Source of the DNA: Bufo bufo
Lineage: Eukaryota; Chordata; Amphibia; Anura; Bufonidae
Assembly: GCF_905171765.1 (NCBI RefSeq)
Contig: NC_053392.1
Coordinates: 451,954,722-452,018,721, forward strand
Reading direction: 5' to 3'
DNA length: 64,000 nucleotides
In this document: piece by piece, positions 51,975 through 63,600 of the stretch
How positions within the stretch are numbered: position 1 is the first letter of the stretch
Layout of the letters: the number at the start of each line of letters is the position of its first letter
The notes under the pieces: generated by a model
What the model was told of the DNA's origin: nothing
The model's input: the letters and a program-made list of their open reading frames with translations, nothing else
Databases searched by the model: none
Translations under genes and position numbers: made by a program

Positions 51975-54900
51975 TTAACCACTTAAGGACCACAGGTTTA
52001 TACCCCCCTAAAGACCAGGCCCTTTTTTACAAATCGGCACTACACTACTTTCACCGTTTATTGCTCGGTCATGCAACTTACCACCCAAATGAATTTTACC
52101 TCCTTTTCTTCTCACTAATAGAGCTTTCATTTGGTGGTATTTCATTGCTGCTGACATTTTTACTTTTTTTGTTATTAATCGAAATTTAACGATTTTTTTG
52201 CAAAAAAATGACATTTTTCACTTTCAGTTGTAAAATTTTGCAAAAAAAAACGAGATCCATATATAAATTTTGCTCTAAATTTATTGTTCTACATGTCTTT
52301 GATAAAAAAAAAATGTTTGGGTAAAAAAAAAATGGTTTGGGTAAAAGTTATAGCGTTTACAAACTATGGTACAAAAATGTGAATTTCCGCTTTTTGAAGC
52401 AGCTCTGACTTTCTGAGCACCTGTCATGTTTCCTGAGGTTCTACAATGGCCAGACAGTACAAACACCCCACAAATGACCCCATTTCGGAAAGTACACACC
52501 CTAAGGTATTCGCTGATGGGCATAGTGAGTTCATAGAACTTTTTATTTTTTGTCACAAGTTAGCGGAAAATGATGATTTTTTTTTATTTTATTTTTTTTC
52601 CTACAAAGTCTCATATTCCACTAACTTGTGACAAAAAATAAAAACTTCTATGAACTCACTATGCCCATCACGAAATACCTTGGGGTCTCTTCTTTCCAAA
52701 ATGGGGTCACTTGTGGGGTAGTTATACTGCCCTGGCATTCTAGGGGCCCAAATGTGTGGTAAGGAGTTTGAAATCAAATTCTGTAAAAAATGACCAGTGA
52801 AATCCGAAAGGTGCTTTTGGAATGTGGGCCCCTTTGCCCACCTAGGCTGCAAAAAAGTGTCACACATCTGGTATCTACGTACTCAGGAGAAGTTGAGGAA
52901 TGTGTTTTGGGGTGTCATTTTACATATACCCATGCTGGGTGAGATAAATATCTTGGTCAAATGCCAACTTTGTATAAAAAAATGGGAAAAGTTGTCTTTT
53001 GCCAAGATATTTCTCTCACCCAGCATGGGTATATGTAAAATGACACCCCAAAACACATTCCCCACCTTCTCCTGAGTACGGCAATACCAGATGTGTGACA
53101 CTTTTTTGCAGCCTAGGTGGGCAAAGGGGCCCATATTCCAAAGAGCACCTTTCGGATTTCACAGGTCATTTTTTACAGAATTTGATTTCAAACTCCTTAC
53201 CACACATTTGGGCCCCTAGAATGCCAGGGCAGTATAACTACCCCACAAGTGACCCCATTTTGGAAAGAAGAGACCCCAAGGTATTCGCTGATGGGCATAG
53301 TGAGTTCATGGAAGTTTTTATTTTTTGTCACAAGTTAGTGGAATATGAGACTTTGTATGAAAAAAAAAATAAAATAAAAAATCAGCATTTTCCACTAACT
53401 TGTGACAAAAAATAAAAAATTCTAGGAACTTGCCATGCCCCTCACGGAATACCTTTGGGTGTCTTCTTTCCAAAATGGGGTCACTTGTGGGGTAGTTATA
53501 CTGCCCTGGCATTTTCCAGGGGCCCTAATGTGTGGTAAGTAGGTAAATGACCTGTGAAATCCTAAAGGTGCTCTTTGGAATATGGGCCCCTTTGCCCACC
53601 TAGGCTGCAAAAAAGTGTCACACATGTGGTATCGCCGTATTCAGGAGAAGTTGGGGAATGTGTTTTGGGGTGTCATTTTACATATACCCTTGCTGGGTGA
53701 GAGAAATATCTTGGCAAAAGACAACTTTTACCATTTTTTTATACAAAGTTGGCATTTGACCAAGATATTTCTCTCACCCAGCATGGGTATATGTAAAATG
53801 ACACCCCAAAACACATTCCCCAACTTCTCCTGAGTACGGCGATACCAGATGTGTGACACTTTATTGCAGCCTAGATGCGCAAAGGTGCCCAAATTCCTTT
53901 TAGGAGGGCATTTTTAGACATTTGGATACCAGACTTCTTCTCACGCTTTGGGGCCCCTAGAATGCCAGGGCAGTATAAATACCCCACATGTGACCCCATT
54001 TTGGAAAGAAGACACCCCAAGGTATTCAATGAGGGGCATGGCGAGTTCATAGAAATTTTTTTTTTTTGGCACAAGTTAGCGGAAATTGATATTTTTAATT
54101 TTTTTCTCAGAAAGTCTCCCGTTCCGCTAACTTGGGACAAAAATTTCAATCTTTCATGGACTCAATATGCCCCTCACGGAATACCTGGGGGTGTCTTCTT
54201 TCCGAAATGGGGTCACATGTGGGGTATTTATACTGCCCTGGCATTCTAGGGGCCCTAAAGCGTGAGAAGAAGTCTGGAATATAAATGTCTAAAAAATTTT
54301 ACGCATTTGGTTTCCGTGAGGGGTATGGTGAGTTCATGTGAGATTTTATTTTTTGACACAAGTTAGTGGAATATGAGACTTTGTAAGAAAAAAAAAATAA
54401 TAATTCCGCTAACTTGGGCCAAAAAAATGTCTGAATGGAGCCTGACAGAGGGGTGATCAATGACAGGGGGGGTGATCAGGGAGTCTATATGGGGTGATAA
54501 CCACAGTCATTGATCACGCCCGTGTAAGGCTTCATTCAGACGTCCGTATGCGTTTTGCAGATCCGATCCATCTATCAGTGCATCCGTAAAAATCATGCGG
54601 ACATCTGAATGGAGCTTTACAGGGGGGTAATCAATGACAGGGGGGTGATCAGGGAGTCTATATGGGGTGATCACCACAGTCATTGATCATGCCCCTGTAA
54701 GGCTTCATTCAGACGTCCGGATGTGTTTTGCGGATCCGATCCATCTATCAGTGGATCCGTAAAAATCATGCGGACGTCTGAATGGAGCTTTACAGGGGGG
54801 TAATCAATGACAGGGGGGTAATCAATGACAGGCGGGTGATCAGGGAGTCTATATGGGGTGATCACCACAGTCATTGATCACGCCCCTGTAAGGCTTCATT

Positions 54901-55804
54901 CAGACGTCCGGATGCGTTTTGCGGATCCGATCCATCTATCAGTGCATCCGTAAAAATCATGCGGACATCTGAATGGAGCTTTACAGGGGGGTAATCAATG
55001 ACAGGGGGGTGATCACCACAGTCATTGATCATGCCCCTGTAAGGCTTCATTCAGACGTCCGTATGCGTTTTGCGGATCCGATCCATCTATCAGTGCATCT
55101 GTAAAAATCATGCGGACATCTGAATGGAGCTTTACAGGGGGGTGATCAATGACAGGGGTGTAATCAATGACAGGGGGGTGATCAGGGAGTCTATATGGGG
55201 TGATCACCACAGTCATTGATCACGCCCCTGTAAGGCTTCATTCAGACGTCCGGATGCGTTTTGCGGATCCGATCCATCTATCAGTGGATCCGTAAAAATC
55301 ATGCGGACGTCTGAATGGAGCTTTACAGGGGGGTGATCAATGACAGGGGGGTGATCAATGACAGGGGGGTGATCAGGGAGTCTATATGGGGTGATCAGGG
55401 GCTAATAAGGGGTTAATAGGTGACGGGGGGGGGGGGGTGTAGTGTAGTGTAGTGGTGCTTGGTGCTACTTTACTGAGCTACCTGTGTCCTCTGGTGGTCG
55501 ATCCAAACAAAGGGGACCACCAGAGGACCAGGTAGCAGGTATATTAGACGCTGTTATCAAAACAGCGTCTAATATACCTGTTAGGGGTTAAAAAAAACAC
55601 ATCTCCAGCCTGCCAGCGAACGATCGCCGCTGGCAGGCTGGAGATCAACTCTCTTACCTTCCGTTCCTGTGAGCGCGCGCGCCTGTGTGCGCGCGTTCAC
55701 AGGAAATCTCGGCTCACGCGAGATGACGCCTATTGGCGTTAGCGTAGCCTGGGGGAGCCGCCGCAATGACGCCTTTCGGCGTTACAGTTGCGGGAAGTGG
55801 TTAA
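51975..55804. mobile_element. TTAA-flanked foldback DNA element, copy 3 (3.8 kb)
   Basis: TTAA at 51975-51978 and 55801-55804; ends CCACTTAAGGACCAC and, on the complement, CCACTTCCCGCAAC. It shares all modules of copy 1 but is 1.6 kb longer, because the inverted CCATTTTGGAAAGAAG modules are reiterated more times (52600-54430) and because of a tandem array at 54440-55400. No transposase frame. The shared modules are nearly identical between copies. Confidence 0.8.
54440..55400. repeat. Tandem array of palindromic 150-190 bp units
   Basis: GGCTTCATTCAGACGTCCG begins five units at spacings of about 150-190 bases. Each unit folds on itself (CATTCAGACGTCCG / CGGACGTCTGAATG with GGATCCGATCC inside) and ends with repeats of GGGGGGTGATCAATGACA. 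Copy 1 of the element has only the flanking motif, so the array is an expansion. Confidence 0.9.
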
Positions 55805-55916
55805 AGACACGGTGACACCAAAAGGTGGCGTTTTCATTGGTAACATTGAGGTACATGCAACATTTTGATCGCTTGATATGTTTTTTGTTAGGTGAATAAA
55901 TAAATTTAAAAAAAAA
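55805..55916. repeat. Old DNA-repeat host of TTAA copy 3 (right part)
   Basis: It continues the sequence interrupted at 51974 (GAGAGCCAGTTG | AGACACGGTGACACC) and ends where the DIRS-3 terminal repeat starts. Confidence 0.45.
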
Positions 55917-56147
55917 AGGAATAAGACTTACCGATAATTCAGTTTCCATGAATCCACCATTATGGCAAACAATTAAAGATTAACCCCTGACCTCTGTAGG
56001 GGCAGGAACAGAGAAAGGTTAAATTACCCCCTCCGACCACCGTTTACCAGCATGTTACTAGATTACAGTGCTCCATAACCCAACTATATAAAAGTTAATT
56101 TTTTTTTTTTATTATTTTTTTTTTGAGGGGGGGGGGGGAATATTGTG

Positions 56148-56180
56148 ACATCATGGTGGATTCATGGAAACTGACTGCAA
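56148..56180. repeat. DIRS-3 internal complementary region (partial)
   Basis: ATCATGGTGGATTCATGGAAACTG is the complement of CAGTTTCCATGAATCCACCAT at the element's 3' edge (55940-55963). Confidence 0.75.
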
Positions 56181-56232
56181 CCAATTAGAGACCTAAGATC
56201 ACTTTAAATTAAGGGGGGACTGTGGCCTAAAG

Positions 56233-57261
56233 CAGGGCTTGACAAATTTCCTTGGAATCTAGGAGCCAGCTAAAAAAGTTAGGAGCCAGGCGGAGCCGCG
56301 TCATAAAGCCCCCAGTAGGTGCCCGCATAGTGCCCCCCCCCCCACGTCTCCATAGAGCCCCCCCAATAATGCTGTATACCATGTTACATATACCGCCGCT
56401 CTGTCCCCAGACCCCATTGACTATAATGGGGACGGGGGTGGAGCTCCGGCGCAGCATGGCAGTTCGCGGTGAGAGGCCGCCGGACTAAAAAGTTGGACAT
56501 GCAGTACTTTTACCATGCACTGCCGTGCTGCGCCAGAGCTCTGCCCCCATTATAGTCAATGGGGACAGAGCTGCGGTCCGGCGAAACAGCGGAAGGACGA
56601 ATCCGACAGGGTGAACAGCCTGCCGGATCCATCCTGCCGCAAGTGTGAAAGTACCCTTAGTTCTATAGCTACTGAATGAGACAGAAGAAGGGATGCCTTT
56701 AACATATAGATCTCCTTGAGAAGCCAATTTGATCCTAAAGGGTTAATTCACACTGTAATCTGAACTGTGTCCTGTCACTGTCACATCACTGCTGCAAAAG
56801 CATGAGCACAGCCTCAGTGTAAACTGTTCTAGAGTCTGACTGACTGTTCTTTTAACTCAATGAATCGAATGAGTCTCTATCGGATCTTTAGATTCTTTTA
56901 ACCCGTGACTCATTCGATTCATTTCTATTCTAACTCCCTGTACAGACGGCTCAGAGCTGCTAGTGCTTGCCTTGCCTCAGCTCTGATTGGTTGGTGGGCG
57001 GGGAGGGAAGGGGCTGGCAGAAGCAGCTTCCACTCTAGGATCAGATTACACTCCTCCCGAGCCCCTCCCCTCCCTGCTGCCAGCGTCTCTGCTATTGTGT
57101 GCTGTGACGGAGATGTTTCAAACGGTGCTGCCTCCGGACAGAACGGCAGCTCCGCACCCATCGCCCGGGCACCTTTGAAAACGGGCTGACAAATACCCAA
57201 GCGCCAGGACTAAATTCCTGGTCGCCATGGCGACCTGGCGCCTGGGATTTGTCGAGCCCTG
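56233..57261. mobile_element. hAT non-autonomous element with perfect 8-bp TSD (1.03 kb)
   Basis: The ends CAGGGCTTGACAAATT and, on the complement, CAGGGCTCGACAAATCC are inverted. The octamer GCCTAAAG occurs immediately on both sides (56225-56232, 57262-57269). The interior has a palindromic MITE fragment (CCCCATTGACTATAATGGGG mirrored at 56545-56565) and a GC-rich hairpin (56950-57190) but no transposase. It sits inside DIRS-3. Confidence 0.92.
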
Positions 57262-57269
57262 GCCTAAAG

Positions 57270-59330
57270 TACTTTCCGTCCAAATGATAGTTCAGAGGAC
57301 CCCGACAAGTCTAATTTGTAATGTTTCACAAACGTGTTCATACTGGACCAGGTTGTGGCCCTACAAGTCTGCTCCATCAAAGCACCAGCTTTTTCTGCAT
57401 ATGAAGATGACATGGTTCTAGTGGAATGAGCTTTTATATTGATTGGTCAATTAAGTCCCTGAATCTTGAAGCAATCTGAAATGGTCTGTTTAATCCCATA
57501 GGGACCCATGACGTACCGACACGGCATGGATCCCGAATCCTTAAGGACCCATGACGGCGGGCGGTGATCGGAACACTGTGCCTGTTCAAATCATTGAGCA
57601 GGCACCACGGCTAAAAACGCATTGTAAAGGATTAGACCCCCAAAAGTTCAAGTCCCAAAGTGGGACAAAAAATAAAGTGAAAAAAATAAAAAAGTGGAAA
57701 AAAAAGTTTTCCCACCAAAAAATTAAAAAAGTTTCAAGTAAAAATAAACAAAAATGTAACTTTCCCCAAATAAAAAAATAAATAAAAAATTGGTAAAAAT
57801 GGGTGGGGGGGGGGAGAAGTATACATATTAGGTATCGCAGTGTCCATATCGACCGCCTCTATAAACATCTATAAAAATCTGCCTTCCAAAAACCGTATGG
57901 CATTCCTTTCCTTCTGCGCCCTGCCGTGTGGCCGTACAGCGGTTTACGACCACATATGGGGTGTTTCTGTAAACTACAGAATCAGGGCCATAAATATTGA
58001 GTTTGGTTTGGCTGTTAACCCTTGCTTTGTAACTGGAAAAAATTTTTAATGGAAAATCTGCCAAAAAAGTGAAAATTTGAAATTGTATCTATTTTCCATT
58101 AATTCTTGTGGAACACTTAAGGGTTAACGACGTTTGTAAAATCAGTTTTGAATACCTTGAGGGGTGTAGTTTATAGAATGGGGGCATTTTTGGGTGGTTT
58201 CTATTATGTAAGCCTTGCAAAGTGACTTCAGACCTGAACTGGTCCTTAAAAATTGGGTTTTTGAAAATTTCTGAAAAATTTCAAGATTTGTTTCTAAACT
58301 TCTAAGCCTTGAAACATCCCAAAAAAAAAAAATATATATCATTCCAAAAATGATCCAAAACATTAAGTAGACATATGGGGAATGTAAAGTAATAACTATT
58401 TTTGCAGGTACTACTATGTATTATAGAAGTAGAGAAATTGAAACTTGGAAATTTTCCTCTTTTTTTTTTAATTTTGGGGTAAATTCTGTATTTTTTTTTA
58501 TAAATAAAAATGTTTTTTTTTTTTTACTTCATTTTACCAGTGTCATGAAGTACAATATGTGACGAAAAAACAATCTCAGAATGGCATGGATAAGTCAAAG
58601 CGTTTAAGTTATCAGCACTTAAAGTGACACTGGTCAGATTTGCAAAAAATGGCCAAGTCCGTAAGGTGAAATAGGGCCGAGTCCATAAGGGGTTAATCCA
58701 TCTGGCGATGGATGCCTTAGATACCATCTCCCCTTTATTTGTACCCGAAAATTGTACTAACAAGTTATCCGCTAATCGGAAGTCCTTTGTGACCTCTAAA
58801 TATTTTAGGACCATTCTCCCGACATCCAGGGAATGAAATGCTTCCTCTTTAGAGTTTTTAGGATCTATGCAAAATGAAGGTAGTACTATCTCTTGGTCTT
58901 TATGTAAATCAGATATTACCTTAGGTAAAAAACCTGGGTCTAACCTCAAGACTATTCTGTCATCCCGTATGGTAAGATAAGGTTCCCTGATCGAGAGGGC
59001 TTGTATTTCCCCCAGCCTCCTGGCCGATGATATGGCTATGAGGAAAGCAGTCTTGTGAGATAGAAACTTAATGGAACTTCCCTCCAAAGGTTCAAAATGC
59101 TGTCTTGTTAGGCCCCTGGGAACCGTACTTGGATCCCAGGAAAGGACTCTAGGTCTAATTGAAGGTTTTAATCTAGAGGCAGCTTTGATGAGTCTTTTAA
59201 TCCATCTGTGATTAGCCAAATCAGTATCAAAGAAAACGCTCTGAGCTGATATCTGAACCTTCAGGGTAGAGGGTCTAAGGCCCAACTCTAGGCTCCTTTG
59301 AAGAAACTCAAGAATCTGCTGAATATTAGG
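57270..59330 (-). pseudogene. DIRS-3 tyrosine recombinase, split by a TTAA element
   Basis: The N-terminal and central part (58697-59300) has GLRPSTLKVQISAQSVFFD, SARRLGEIQALSIREPYLT and KASIARWIN. The reading then jumps across the TTAA element and continues (57275-57485) with AHSTRTMSSSYAEKAGALM, CRATTWSSMNTFVKHYKLDL, giving His-x-x-Arg and the catalytic Tyr of HYKLD. A stop lies just before AHSTRT, so the gene is dead, but the catalytic residues survive. Confidence 0.87.
57490..58696. mobile_element. TTAA-flanked DNA element inside the DIRS-3 recombinase (1.2 kb)
   Basis: TTAA at 57490-57493 and 58693-58696; inverted ends TCCCATAGGGACCC and, on the complement, CCCCTTATGGACTC. The recombinase reading continues on the other side if one TTAA copy and the element are removed, so the insertion point is exact. 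No transposase; the interior is A/T-rich. Confidence 0.85.
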
Positions 59331-59676
59331 TTCTGAGTGATTGGGTTTGATTTCTCCTGCCCAGGAACAGAACTTTTTCCATATCTTTAGCTATATGGAT
59401 GAGGTCAGCATCTTCCTGCTTGCTTTCAGAGTGGATATAACTTTCCCTGATAGACCCTTGCGTTTCAAAAATGTCAGATCCAGGGTCCATGCCGTTAACT
59501 TGAAGAATTCCAGATGAGGATGTGTGATCTGGCACAGAGTTAGAATGTCCTTCCTGAGGGGAAGGATCCATGGTTGTTGTGGTGATAATCTCTTCAACAG
59601 GGAGAACCAACTCCTTTTGAGCCAGAATGGCGTTATCAGAATCAGATTTGCTTTCTCCTGAATGGCCTTCTGTATA
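59331..59676 (-). pseudogene. DIRS-3 Dam-like region, downstream part
   Basis: FLKRKGLSGKVISTLKASRK marks the recombinase start (about 59420-59480). Before it PLRKDILTLCQITHPHLEFF and LILITPFWLKRSWFSLLKRL (59391-59744) match the Dam-like block of DIRS-1. The Tc1 insertion cuts the block on its upstream side. Confidence 0.75.
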
Positions 59677-61295
59677 CAGTCAGGTCCAAAAATATTGGGA
59701 CATCGACACAATTCTAACACTTTTGGCTCTATACACCACCACAATGGATTTGAAATGAAACGAACCAGATGTGCTTTAACTGCAGACTGTCAGCTTTAAT
59801 TTGAGAATATTTACATCCAAATTAGGTGAACGATGTAGGAATTACAATAGTTTGCATATGTGCCTCTCACTTGTTCAGGAACCAAAAGTAATGGGACAAT
59901 TGGCTTCTCAGCTGTGTTATTCCCTCATTATCCCAATTACAATGAGCAAATTAAAGGTTCAGAGTTCATTTCAAGTGTGCTATTTGCATTTGGAATCTGT
60001 TGTTGTCAACTCTCAAAATGAGAGCCAAAGAGCTGTCACTATCAGTGAAGCAAGCCATCATTAGGCTGAAAAAAAAAAAAACACACATCAGAGATAGCAA
60101 AAACATTAGGCGTGGCCAAAACAACTGTTTGGAACATTCTTAAAAAGAAGGAATGCACCAGTAAGCTTTGCAACACCAAAAGACACAGAAGACCACGGAA
60201 AACAACTGTGGTGGATGACTGAAGAATTCTTTCCCTGGTGAAGAAAAACACCCTTCACAACAGTTGGCCAGATCAAGAACACTCTCCAAGAGGTAGGTGT
60301 ATGTGTGTCAAAGTCAACAATCAAGAGAAGACTTCACCTGAGTGAATACAGAGGGTTCAGCCACAAGATGTAAACCATTGGTGAGCCTCAAAAACAGAAA
60401 AGGCCAGATTAGAGTTAGCCAAACGACATCTAAAAAAGCCTTCACAGTTCTGGAACAACATCCTATGGACAGATGAGACCAAGATCAACTTGTACTAGAG
60501 TGATGGGAAGAGAAGAGTATGGAAAAGGAAAGGAACTGCTCATGATCCTAAGCATACCACCTCATCAGTGAAGCATGGTGGTGGTGGTGGTGTCATGGCG
60601 TGGGCATGTATGGCTGCCAATGGAACTGGTTCTCTTGTATTTATTGATGATGTGACTGCTGACAAAAGCAGCAGGATGAATTCTTAAGTGTTTCGGGCAA
60701 TATTATCTGCTCATATTCAGCCAAATGCTTCAGAACTCATTGGACGGCGCTTCACAGTGCAGATGGACAATGACCCAAAGCATACTGCAAAAGCAACCAA
60801 AGAGTTTTTTAAAAAGAAAGAAGTGGAATGCTATGCAATGGCCAAGTCAATCACCTGACCTGAATCCGATTGAGCATGCATTTCACTTGCTGAAGACAAA
60901 ACTGAAGGGAAAATGCCCCAAGAACAAGCAGGAACTGAAGACAGTTGCAGTAGAGGCCTGGCAGAGCATCACCAGGGATGAAACCCAGCGTCTAGTGATG
61001 TCTATGCTTTCCAGACTTCAGGCTGTAATTGACTGCAAAGGATTTGCAACCAAGTATTAAAAAATGAAAGTTTGATTTATGATTATTATTTCTCATTACT
61101 TTTGGTCCCATATGAAAACTGTTGTAATTCCTACACCGTTTACCTGATTTGGAACGTAAATACCCTGAAATTAAAGCTGACCGCCTGCAGTTAAAGCACA
61201 TCTTGTTAGTTTCATTTCAAATCCATTGTGGTGGTGTATAGACCTAAAAATCTTAAAATTGTGTTGATCTCCCAATATTTATGGACCTAACTCTG
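59677..61295 (+). mobile_element. Tc1-like element (1.62 kb, full length)
   Basis: Inverted ends of about 150-200 bases: CAGTCAGGTCCAAAAATATTG at the left; at the right CAATATTTATGGACCTAACTCTG. Further in, TTTGAAATGAAACGAACCAGA mirrors the right arm. TA precedes the left end; the right TA is not preserved. Length and layout are those of an autonomous Tc1 element. Confidence 0.9.
60018..61060 (+). pseudogene. Tc1-family transposase, frameshifted
   Basis: Begins MRAKELSLSVKQAIIRLKKK (60018 onward). Many frame changes follow, with SKSTIKRRLHLSEYRGF near 60310, a degraded WTDE-like region near 60470, and a clean C-terminal frame 60830-61060 containing WPSQSPDLNPIEHAFHLLKT (catalytic Glu) and ending FATKY. 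Several stops prevent a full protein. Confidence 0.88.
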
Positions 61296-62331
61296 GGAAT
61301 TAGCTGGAATAGAGGAAAAGCGTAAGAGATCCCAATCCCAGGTCTAAGAGAATGCATCTATCGCCTAGAGCTGGTCCCTGGGATTTAGAGAGTAAAAGAT
61401 TGGAGCCTTTGAGTTGTCCCTTGAGGCAAATAGGTCTATGGATGGACGACCCCAACTTTTTACAATCATGTTGAAAATTTTGAAAATTTGTATATTTAAA
61501 GACCAGTCTCCCTGGTCTACTTTTTTCCTGCTTAGGAAATCTGCTACATAATTTTTGCTTCCCTTTAGATGTATGGCTGAAATGGACTGTCACATTGTCG
61601 GAGATCATCTTTATGTGCTGGCCCTTCAATTCCTCCTTGACTACCTTTTAAAAGGTTTCCCAAACTACTCAGAGTTCACGATAATTTGATGACTGGGCAG
61701 CTATCTCTGGAGACCAGATTCCCTGAAAGAGATTTTAGCCGACCTTTGCTCCCCATCCTGTACCGCTTGCGTCGGTGTGGATTACTATCGATGGTACTTT
61801 CTGCCAGACTACTCCTTTTCCCCAATTCTTTTGAATTTAGCCACCAACGGATGGATTTTTTTTTTTACATGCCCCGGGATCAGAAAATTCTGGTCTAGTG
61901 ATTTCTGGCGTACCATTTCCTCAGTAAACAGGCCTGGAGAGTTCTGTAGTGGAATTGACACCAGGGAACTGCCACGATGCAGGCTGTCATTAATCCTAAG
62001 AGAGTAGGACCTTTTTCCTAGGAATTCTCGTGTCGCTTCCTGTAAGGATTCTATTCTTTCTGGTGGAAGAAAGGATGCTTGTTTTCTTGAGTCTAGGCGT
62101 ATGCCAAGGAATTTCATCCTCGTCTTTGGTTTATTACCCATACTAGACCTTCTAAAAGTTGACAAAATCTGCCTAGATCTGCTTCCATCTGATGTTTTGA
62201 ATCTGATATCATTAGAAAATCATCCAGATAAGGGACTATAGTAAGTCCCTCTTTCCTCAGGAAAGCCACCATCTCCACTTTTAACTTGGTGCGCAGATGA
62301 AATTCCAAAGAGGAGGGCGACAAACTGAAAA
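61296..62331 (-). pseudogene. DIRS-3 RNase H and reverse transcriptase
   Basis: RNase H remnants lie around 61560-61660 (MISDNVTVHF). RT segments: MKFLGIRLDSRKQASFLPPE (61809-62165) and IVPYLDDFLMISDSKHQME with YLDD at 62219-62230. The ALPFG motif region (62290-62325, read ALLFGISSAHQ) is cut at 62331 by the start of the next DIRS. Confidence 0.85.
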
Positions 62332-62639
62332 ACCGTAATTAGTCTTACCGGTAATTCCATTTCCTTGAATCCACCATGATGGCCACAATGAGATTGACCC
62401 TTGACCTCTGTAGGGGCAGGAACACAGTTTAAATTCCCCCCCATCCCTCCACCCCCTCAGTGTTTAACAAATTACCAAGGTAGGTGAACAGAAAATTTTT
62501 TTGATATTACTTCATACCCCAGAATAAAAGAGTTCTTCCATTACCCACTTTATTAATTTTTTTATATATTTTTTTTTTGGGATGGGGTTAGTATGGGCTA
62601 ACCTGGGTGGGATATCGCCTGTAGAACCTTCCAGCCAAA

Positions 62640-63600
62640 CTGGATTTTCGTAGAATCAGGCAGACTAAGGCGATAATGTCTAATGAAGGTATTTACACTT
62701 GATCAAGTTGCAGCCCTACAGATCTGATCTAGGGGAACTCCACCTTTTTCTGCCCAAGAGGAGGCGGTGGCTCGATAAGAATGAGCTCTAACTACCCCCG
62801 GGCAGGACTTCTTTTGGATGGAACAACAGCATTCAATAGTGGATCTAATCCACCTGGCTAAGGAGGACCCAGTAAGTTTCTTCCCCTTATTCCTACCTGA
62901 GAATTGGACCAGTAAGTTATAGTCCTTCCTAAATTCTCTGACCTCCAGATACTGAATAACTGTCTCAGTACACGTCTAAGTCTCATTTTGTCTTCCATCT
63001 CCCCCTCCTGGTGAATGGGAATGGAAGGCAAGAATATCTCCTGGTCTCGGTGGAAGGAAGAGACCACCTTTGGCAAGAAACCTGGATCTAATCTGAGACA
63101 AATATGGTCCTCCAGAATCTAAAGATATGGCTCTCTGCAAGAGAGGGCCTGTAACTCCCCAATACACCTAGCCGAAGTAATAACTATTAAGGCCGTTTTT
63201 AGGGATAGCGGTTTTAACAATATGTTGGATAAAGGAAAAAAAGGGGGGCATTGTTAATCCCTCAAGTACTGTGTTCAGATCCCACGTGGTAACTCTGGAC
63301 CTTAGAGTAGGCCTTAATCTAACCGCTGCCTTGATGAATCATCTTAACCATCAATGTTCAGCTAGGCTAGTGTCAAAGAAGGGGCTCAGAGCAGATATCT
63401 GCACCTTAAGCGTACTGGGTCTTAGCCCTAGATCTAGACCATTCTGGGGGAGAAGATGTATCCGGATGGTTATCTCCGAGCCAGGAACAAAACTTTATCC
63501 AAATCTTGAGGTAAATGGAATTAGTAACATTCTTCCTACTAGCCTTGAGTGTAAGGATCACTTTATCAGAAAGGCCCTTTCTTCTCAATGTCTCGTTTCA
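62640..63600 (-). pseudogene. DIRS-4 tyrosine recombinase
   Basis: RRKGLSDKVILTLKASRKNV (63406-63588) is the N-terminus and PKVVSSFHRDQEIFLPSIPI (62858-63076) the middle. Near 62760-62800 the complement encodes a degraded AHSYRATASSWAEK (His-x-x-Arg region). Frameshifts and stops throughout. Confidence 0.75.

Larger units (their letters stand above)
55917..62331 (-). mobile_element. DIRS-3, invaded by three DNA transposons and cut by DIRS-4
   Basis: Left terminal repeat from AAGACTTACCGATAATTCAG (55923), an internal complementary region near 56148-56180 (CATCATGGTGGATTCATGGA), YR, Dam-like, RNase H and RT segments up to 62331, where the DIRS-4 end abuts the RT motif. Foreign inserts are a hAT (56233-57261), a TTAA element (57494-58692) and a Tc1 (59677-61295). 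The gag part would lie beyond DIRS-4, outside the window. Confidence 0.87.

Noticed and set aside
54440..55400. CRISPR-like repeat/spacer pattern
   Set aside because: Units are self-complementary, spacers are not unique, and the host is a vertebrate transposon.
58524..58700. C-terminal end of the DIRS-3 recombinase frame continuing to 58524
   Set aside because: Beyond the Trp-Ile-Asn codons it reads into the TTAA element; the true continuation is at 57275-57485.
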